Source: Bacilli bacterium (lineage in GTDB: Bacteria > Bacillota_I > Bacilli_A > ML615J-28 > CAG-313). Taken from it: a DNA stretch of 64,000 nucleotides. Location: positions 49,642 through 113,641 of the forward strand of contig JAFQFT010000011.1 in the NCBI GenBank assembly GCA_017398545.1, read 5' to 3'. A model generated the notes under the pieces. The model was not told the DNA's origin and ran no database searches. It was given only the letters and a program-made list of their open reading frames with translations. The position numbers were made by a program, and so were the translations under genes. Below are positions 59,301-64,000 of the stretch, piece by piece (the first letter of the stretch is position 1; every line of letters starts with the position of its first letter).

Positions 59301-62084
59301 AATATATTGCTTTTGTTTATTCATGCAATCTAAACTATATTTTATTATATTAACCCTTCCACTATTATATGTTGTTTCAATCCTACATTCAAATTTTCTA
59401 TTTTGTTTATTTTCACACGAATAATTATTATAGTAATTACCCAAACCAATATAATCATTAATTATTGACGACTGCATAAACGCAGAATTAGCAGTTACAT
59501 ATGCTGATAGAATTAAGTTTTTCTTATTTTTTACTTTATCAATATTTACATTTGCATAAACATATCTTTCAGAAAAAGGAGCGCCACCAAGTAACCCATA
59601 TCCATCACTATACGGCCTTTCTAATCCAATCCAATTTACTTCCTCAATAAGATTAATAGCAGATTTTTTTGGTGAAGTTAATAACCTACTTTTATTTGTT
59701 ATATATTCATTACTAATAGAAAAAGTTTTATTATTAATAATTTCAAACGCAGATTTTAAATTACCAAACACATCTATCAAATAAGTTCTTTTTATATTAT
59801 TGTTGTTTGAAATGGTAATAGTATGTAAATCTATATAATCAATATTCAAAATTTGGCCATACAATTCATCATCTAAAAACTCAATTTTTTGGTTACTAAT
59901 TAATTCTGCTGTTGTGTATTCTGATAATTTTATTATTTTATTTAAATCGTAATCAATTTTATATCCATATCCAAATGAATTTCTTATATTATTTAAGGCT
60001 CCATTTTCATCATAATCAAAAATAGATGATTCGCCATCCTCATTCATAATTTGAACTAATTTATTGTTCAAATACTTAAATTTAACATATTGATTATTAA
60101 AATTTTTTATTTCTACTAATAGATTGTCTTCATAAATAAATACTAATTCTTTTTCTTCATTTTCAATTAATTTATGAATATTTCCATCTTTATAACTAAT
60201 TACAATTTTATTTGAATTAAAATCGCTAATACTAATTAAATTGCCATACTTATTAAAACCTAACAAAATATTATTAGAATTTAAAATAAAATTAGTTTCC
60301 GTTGATTCATATAGTTTAATTAATGCATTATTTAATTTGATAATTTGTTTTTTATATTTTGCAATTTCTTTATTATTTTTTTCAATTTCATTATCAAGCT
60401 GTTCTAATTGGATTTTTTCACTCAAATAACTATAATTTTTATTTAAATCAATTAACTCAGAATTTAAATTATTTTTTTCTTCTAATAATTCATTTATTTC
60501 TTTATTAGCAATATTTGAAATATCTTCCATTTCATTATTTATTTTTTCAGTTTCTTTTTGATAAGAAATCGTTGCGTTTTGCTCAATATCAGAAAATCTT
60601 CTTTGTTCTAATTCAATTTCTCTACTTGCATCTTGATATGCATTTGATGCAAAAGTATATTGTTTTTGTGCATTTTGAAAATCACCTTCATCATCCATAT
60701 TATTATAAGCATTATTTCTTTTTGTAATCATAGTATTATATTTTGAATCTAGCTCATTAATTAATTCGATAATATTTTTTAAATATTCTTCTTTTGCTTT
60801 AAAGTATGTAGAATATTCATTCGTTCCATCATCATAATATTCTGCAAACTTTTCTTCAAAAATTCTTTTAAGACTTTTTAAAGATTCTTGTTTATTAAAA
60901 AGTTGTTCCTTAACTATTACATCTTTAACATTAGCATTTTGGGATATTTCTTCAATTGCAAATTCTAGATTTTTTATTTCCTTATATATATTCATTAAAT
61001 CTTTATTTTGATTTAAAATTTTGTTATTATATTGCAAGTTATCTACATAATTGTTTAGCTCTTCGAGTTGGTCTTCTAATGATGAAATTTCCTCAGACCT
61101 TAATTCAATTAAATTTTCATTATTGTAAGTTGAATAATCAGTAATAAGTATTAAACCATTTGTTGATCTTAATTCTTTGATAATCTCATTACCATCATAT
61201 GATAATGAGCCATCGAGGTTAATAACAACTTGTTCCTTTGTGACATATTTTCTTTCATCATTAAATACATAATAATAAAATTCTACAAACTCATGAATAT
61301 TCCCATCTCCATCTAAATAATTATAAACATCATAACCACTTTCAATAGTTGCCTTTTCATTTCTAAATAAATATTGTTGTAGATTTAGTTTCCATCCATC
61401 ACCAGTATTAAAATCATTGATTTTTTTTACATCAATAATTACTTCTCCTCTTTCATTGCATCTATTGCTATTGTAAATATGTTTTAATGGAAATGGCAAA
61501 AATACGCTTCCTGAATCCATATCTGTATGTTCAAAATACAATTCACCAGTTGATAAATTAACTTTTCCTATTCCTGCTTCCATGCAATCAAATTCTTGAA
61601 ATGGTGCTTGAGCATTAAATAATTGTTTAGGTATGTAATCAACAATAATTTTAGGTTCATATTCTTCATTATCTTGATCAGTATAAAAAATTACATATCC
61701 ATTACTTAATGTATTTCGTGGAATTATTTTTAATACATTTTTTGATGAACCCGAAGAAATTAATTTCATAATTTCATTAGTAATATTAACCAATACTTTA
61801 CCATTTTTACCAGGGTTTACAACTATATCAATTAATTCATCATTTATATATACATCCATTCCTTCAAAAGATGGTCCTAAATTCCATTTTTTCGCTGTTA
61901 ATTCTAATGTTGCATTAAGAATCTTCATTTTAGATGAAATAGAATCAATAATTGAAGTTTGCTTTAAATCAATTGAGATATATTTATTTCCATAATAGTA
62001 TCCAACTGCATCATAAGCTAACACCACTGTCCCCGCTTCATTTAAACATTTTATATTAAAACCTTTTATTTCTTTCTTAGCCAT
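56331..62084 (-). CDS. Rhs/YD-repeat polymorphic toxin
   Basis: A 1917-residue protein. Residues 1-155 resemble a DNRLRE-type stalk domain (LELTAKKWNLGPSFEGMDVY); about 165-320 a Rhs N-terminal region (GKVNLSTGELYFEHTD); about 325-595 a long coiled coil; about 600-1590 YD repeats; about 1590-1685 the Rhs core (YDAWGNHKVF, NRYYDPELCRWLNADN, YCLNNPVMFYDESG); about 1690-1805 small-residue hydrophobic helices; and a tip of about 105 residues (VPVYRGGNDLKLSD, KRGVSLNSDPTDKF, KYGGPYKLKS, HTGNTHYEIIP). The tip resembles an uncharacterised toxin-tip type I recall from other YD-repeat proteins. No signal peptide. Start overlaps the Mur-ligase stop by 8 bases. Confidence 0.9.
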   Translation of the reverse strand: MAKKEIKGFNIKCLNEAGTVVLAYDAVGYYYGNKYISIDLKQTSIIDSISSKMKILNATLELTAKKWNLGPSFEGMDVYINDELIDIVVNPGKNGKVLVNITNEIMKLISSGSSKNVLKIIPRNTLSNGYVIFYTDQDNEEYEPKIIVDYIPKQLFNAQAPFQEFDCMEAGIGKVNLSTGELYFEHTDMDSGSVFLPFPLKHIYNSNRCNERGEVIIDVKKINDFNTGDGWKLNLQQYLFRNEKATIESGYDVYNYLDGDGNIHEFVEFYYYVFNDERKYVTKEQVVINLDGSLSYDGNEIIKELRSTNGLILITDYSTYNNENLIELRSEEISSLEDQLEELNNYVDNLQYNNKILNQNKDLMNIYKEIKNLEFAIEEISQNANVKDVIVKEQLFNKQESLKSLKRIFEEKFAEYYDDGTNEYSTYFKAKEEYLKNIIELINELDSKYNTMITKRNNAYNNMDDEGDFQNAQKQYTFASNAYQDASREIELEQRRFSDIEQNATISYQKETEKINNEMEDISNIANKEINELLEEKNNLNSELIDLNKNYSYLSEKIQLEQLDNEIEKNNKEIAKYKKQIIKLNNALIKLYESTETNFILNSNNILLGFNKYGNLISISDFNSNKIVISYKDGNIHKLIENEEKELVFIYEDNLLVEIKNFNNQYVKFKYLNNKLVQIMNEDGESSIFDYDENGALNNIRNSFGYGYKIDYDLNKIIKLSEYTTAELISNQKIEFLDDELYGQILNIDYIDLHTITISNNNNIKRTYLIDVFGNLKSAFEIINNKTFSISNEYITNKSRLLTSPKKSAINLIEEVNWIGLERPYSDGYGLLGGAPFSERYVYANVNIDKVKNKKNLILSAYVTANSAFMQSSIINDYIGLGNYYNNYSCENKQNRKFECRIETTYNSGRVNIIKYSLDCMNKQKQYISFPVSFEEKKNINKITIPNTLPYCVFSDEEIIDIKIIFDYSYNINYLIFEDVRLEEGEWSYTEFNQNNQKIYEASSSIEGNKYYKYNKDNLLVEEKHVKDGIEEFIIYKYDANNQLLRTENNFGEIIENLYKNKKCVGNVSYNICNPTQKYYEEYEYYENGLIKNKYDERGIVECEFEYLNDSSGLVKSIKYANGSKVINGYNYKNDNLVAITQSSNGLNNLNELHYTKGLLTQAISNKTLINYEYDGFARLKKVFINNVLYIEKDYSNNNLCETTRYINGEGYKIIYDIYGKVIATKYLDVNNGEHEYLQNEYDERSKLVKLLEIENDVCYNIKEYSYDEFDNIISEVINYYGENISIENRYNDTNNLINTGIIYDNFEQNYEFCYDTNYKNLLQKITLPNGVIQSIDYDNFDRIIKIDYNNCITKEFNYLQVGDHATSLISNIILKRNNDIISKQIYVYDSMNNISEIRENGHIILRYQYDEINRIIREDNKELNFTKIFEYDCNGNISSITEYEFILGVITVEPIKVDYNHYDYNWSDQISLHNSERFEYDSLGNPYIYRNKNLEFSHGKQLKKFDEIEYTYNTKGVRTSKKLNNQIIRFYLSDNKILSQKNLTNNDSIYFNYGAEGVNGFNYNGVEYLYLKTLQNDVSFITDLNGNIVAKYIYDAWGNHKVFNALNVEVNDPNFIGNINPFRYRSYYFDVETNLYYCNNRYYDPELCRWLNADNIDYLEFSTINGMNLYSYCLNNPVMFYDESGCSPKWWQWLISGVSIAAGVVFCIIPGTQVLGVSLLVSGGSSLIANILDATGVDGKTANIIISALDIIAGTILCFTPFAAVGAGMIGSGIGGIAGGYISEALGYSFELGSIIGSVVGGIIGGKIHEKINQLRTTVVVDGKRVPVYRGGNDLKLSDADIKNYNKFNSKRGVSLNSDPTDKFVMKYGGPYKLKSMPFGLKLTHTGNTHYEIIPIFKMSIKAYEKLLKYVKLIGG
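57300..60160 (-). repeat. YD repeats of the Rhs protein
   Basis: Codons about 640-1590 contain many degenerate units of about 20 residues with a Tyr-Asp core (for example NYEYDGFARLKKVF and YDEFDNIISEVINYY), which in known Rhs/TcC proteins build a hollow shell around the toxin. Confidence 0.8.
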
Positions 62085-63450
62085 TGTTAATTTCCCATCC
62101 TAATTTCTTTAAAATATCTAAAACTACATCTAGGTCGTTAATAAATTTTACTGTATCTCTTCCATTACATAAAATATTTCTATTACCCCTTCCAGAAATA
62201 TAAATCACATCATCTTCTTTAGATTCAGATATTACTTTTTCAATGGCTTCTTTTCTATCTAAAACTACATCATGCGCTAAATAGTCAGCAATATATCCTT
62301 TTAATTCATTTGTTATTTCTTCTACAGGTGTTGCTCCAGAATCGCTTTCAGTAATACAAACATAGTCAGCATATTTTTTTAAATAATCCATTGCTGCCTT
62401 CCTTGAATTAGTTTGTTCCATTATATATTGGTCGTCAGTAAATTCTTTTAACCATGTTTTATATCCTAGTCCAGGAGCTCCAACAACTACTTTTATATTT
62501 TTTATATCATTTAATAACTTATATTTATATAATTCCTCTAACATAGGCATTAAAGACATTCCAACAATTATCTTTCTATTATTAGTTTTCACTAAAACTT
62601 CTCTGCCAGGAATGACAATATTTTCAATAAATTTTTTAAATAAATCCTCATTATAACATTTTAAAGTAGCAACTACTGCAATAGCACATGTAATATTTAG
62701 TGCATTATGAGACAATAACATTTTTGTTTTATATTGATGATTTTTGTTTTTAAATGATATTCCGATCTTTAATCCTTCTAATGAATCAGTTTTTTCAGTT
62801 AATAAATAATCAATTTTATTTTCATCAAATCCAGAAACTTTAGAAATATATCTTGAACCAAATAATATATTTTTACCTTTGCTTGAAGTAATAAAATCAG
62901 ATAATAGATCTTTCATTATTGGATCAGTTAACCCGAACACATTAACAGAATTTTCATCTGAATACTCAAAAAAAGTTTTTTTAATTTCCACATACTTTTC
63001 TGGATCATAAAAATCTTTATTATGATATGGATTTAAATTAGTTAAAATTTTTATATCAAAAGGTACATCTTTAACATACCCTTTTTCTATTGCCCTTTCG
63101 CTTACCTCTAAAACTAAGTACTCTGCTTTATAATTTTCTGCTTGTTCAACAATATCTAATAACATCTCTGTATCTTTAATAGGCAATTCACAAGCCTGAT
63201 TTTTATCAATATAACTTACTGGTGAATCAACACAAATACTACTATATAAAATTGATTTTTTTCCAATAAACTTTAAATATTCATGAATTAAATACGCTGT
63301 AGTAGACTTCCCTCTACTACCTGTAACACCAATAATCACTACGTCATCATCTTTTTTACATAAATCATATTTTTTTTGAATTTTTCTCAAAGGATGACGC
63401 TTATTATGAATTTCTTTTTTTAATTTACTTTTTAAACTATCTAATTTCAT
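62077..63450 (-). CDS. Mur-ligase-like ATP-dependent ligase lacking the N-terminal UDP-binding domain
   Basis: A 457-residue protein of the Mur ligase superfamily. The P-loop IGVTGSRGKSTTAYLIHEY starts at residue 40, and YLVLEVSERAI, ILTNLNPYHNKDFYD, SHNALNITCAIAVVATLK and the C-terminal ISGRGNRNILCNGRDTVKF follow the MurE order. MurE normally has about 100 residues before the P-loop for the UDP sugar; here there are 39, basic and helical, so the acceptor is probably not a UDP-MurNAc peptide. It sits between a tail-like protein and the Rhs gene, overlapping Rhs by 8 bases. The ATG at 63450 is chosen because it follows the upstream stop; an upstream ATG lies inside that gene. Confidence 0.82.
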   Translation of the reverse strand: MKLDSLKSKLKKEIHNKRHPLRKIQKKYDLCKKDDDVVIIGVTGSRGKSTTAYLIHEYLKFIGKKSILYSSICVDSPVSYIDKNQACELPIKDTEMLLDIVEQAENYKAEYLVLEVSERAIEKGYVKDVPFDIKILTNLNPYHNKDFYDPEKYVEIKKTFFEYSDENSVNVFGLTDPIMKDLLSDFITSSKGKNILFGSRYISKVSGFDENKIDYLLTEKTDSLEGLKIGISFKNKNHQYKTKMLLSHNALNITCAIAVVATLKCYNEDLFKKFIENIVIPGREVLVKTNNRKIIVGMSLMPMLEELYKYKLLNDIKNIKVVVGAPGLGYKTWLKEFTDDQYIMEQTNSRKAAMDYLKKYADYVCITESDSGATPVEEITNELKGYIADYLAHDVVLDRKEAIEKVISESKEDDVIYISGRGNRNILCNGRDTVKFINDLDVVLDILKKLGWEINNG

Positions 63451-63457
63451 ATTTTCT

Positions 63458-63982
63458 CTAGTCTCCACTTGAAGTATTAGATTCATAATAGTACTTAATT
63501 GTTCCCTTATATGTAAATACTAATTGAGTCATATCTTCGTCTAAATAAAATTCAATTTCATAATTATAGTTCGTAGTTGCAGTTCCTGATGTATCTTTTA
63601 AATCCTGTGTCTCTTCAAAATACACACTAATAGTTGATCCATATTCTTCATGAATATAATTAATTAAATCAGTATCTACATTGACTTTTGCATATAATTT
63701 ATTTGCTCCTGTATTCCATGTTAATGAAAGATAGTTCGTTGTAACTGAACTCTTATTCCAATTAGATCCTCCATCAAAATCCATCATTTCAGAAAAGAAT
63801 TTTTCTGCCAAAAATTGATACATTTTTTTATAAGTTTCCATATCACTTGCTTGTTTCAATGTCGCTCCTACAATATTATTTAAATCTGAAGCCTTCAATG
63901 TATCACCATCTTCAAATTTTTTATTATTATTAATTGTTTTTGCTAATTCTTCATTAGCACTATTTGTTTCCCATTTATTCAT
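63458..63982 (-). CDS. Hypothetical protein with a phage-tail-like motif
   Basis: A 174-residue protein. Residues 22-45 (KKFEDGDTLKASDLNNIVGA) match the short pattern found at the start of many phage tail-fibre, baseplate and tail-like proteins, in which a GD-L-ASDLN segment precedes a helix. The rest is beta-rich (YLSLTWNTGANKLYAKVNVD, ISVYFEETQDL) and hydrophilic, with no signal peptide. GGAG precedes the start and the stop lies 7 bases before the Mur-ligase start. First visible gene of the Rhs operon; more may lie beyond the right edge. Confidence 0.6.
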   Translation of the reverse strand: MNKWETNSANEELAKTINNNKKFEDGDTLKASDLNNIVGATLKQASDMETYKKMYQFLAEKFFSEMMDFDGGSNWNKSSVTTNYLSLTWNTGANKLYAKVNVDTDLINYIHEEYGSTISVYFEETQDLKDTSGTATTNYNYEIEFYLDEDMTQLVFTYKGTIKYYYESNTSSGD

Positions 63983-64000
63983 TTTAATCTCCTTTTTTTA

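Noticed and set aside
60515..60727. Plus-strand short frames opposite the Rhs gene
   Set aside because: They lie against the coiled-coil region and have Phe/Leu/Tyr-rich composition typical of antisense of Lys/Glu/Asn codons.

Overview
The window is an AT-rich stretch from a spore-forming, fermentative low-GC Gram-positive bacterium, probably an uncultured member of the Bacilli related to the Erysipelotrichia/RF39/Mollicutes side of the class. The placement is inferred from gene content: Bacillus-like gene order around uvrC-gerE and rimP-nusA-infB, sporulation genes (gerE, an alpha/beta-type SASP, cotJB, cotJC), cell-wall genes (murB, murG, ftsW), and a sugar-to-acetate/alcohol metabolism (malQ, ROK kinase, pgcA, pgi, ackA, fucO). 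TGA is used as a stop codon (for example in the overlapping ATGA at 46487-46490), so the standard bacterial code applies.

Layout. 1-8.96 kb: minus-strand operon rimP-nusA-rnpM-L7Ae-infB-rbfA, then malQ and uvrC, then gerE behind a sigma-K-like promoter. 9-15.5 kb: nucleoside kinase, a SpoU methyltransferase, the cysteine desulfurase/thiI pair, a SASP and a TSCPD protein. 15.5-25.2 kb: a lipoprotein glycosyl hydrolase, an unassigned four-gene operon (HTH-membrane protein, HAD phosphatase, zinc-ribbon membrane protein, nuclease-like protein), an aldo/keto reductase, fucO, and a membrane-protein gene with a single-base frameshift. 25.3-31 kb: ftsZ, ackA, an ABC exporter, a lipoprotein and a phosphodiesterase. 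31-37 kb: cotJB-cotJC downstream of ftsW-murG-murB, a lipoprotein and tgt. 37-44.3 kb: dnaE, ROK kinase, pgcA, pgi.

44.3-52.3 kb holds two tandem, related surface proteins (one split by an in-frame TGA), then a methyltransferase-like gene and two flavoproteins in one operon.

52.3-64 kb is an accessory island: a 1917-residue Rhs/YD-repeat protein with a large coiled coil, no signal peptide and a C-terminal toxin-like tip. It is translationally coupled to an unusual Mur-ligase-like enzyme lacking the N-terminal UDP-binding domain, and to a small protein with a phage-tail-like motif. Downstream are a candidate cognate immunity gene, a displaced toxin tip with its own candidate immunity gene, decayed fragments, an XRE regulator and a barstar-like immunity protein. 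This is the typical structure of a polymorphic-toxin locus with an orphan-module graveyard and is the most interesting part of the window.

No tRNA, rRNA, CRISPR array or intact insertion sequence was recognised.
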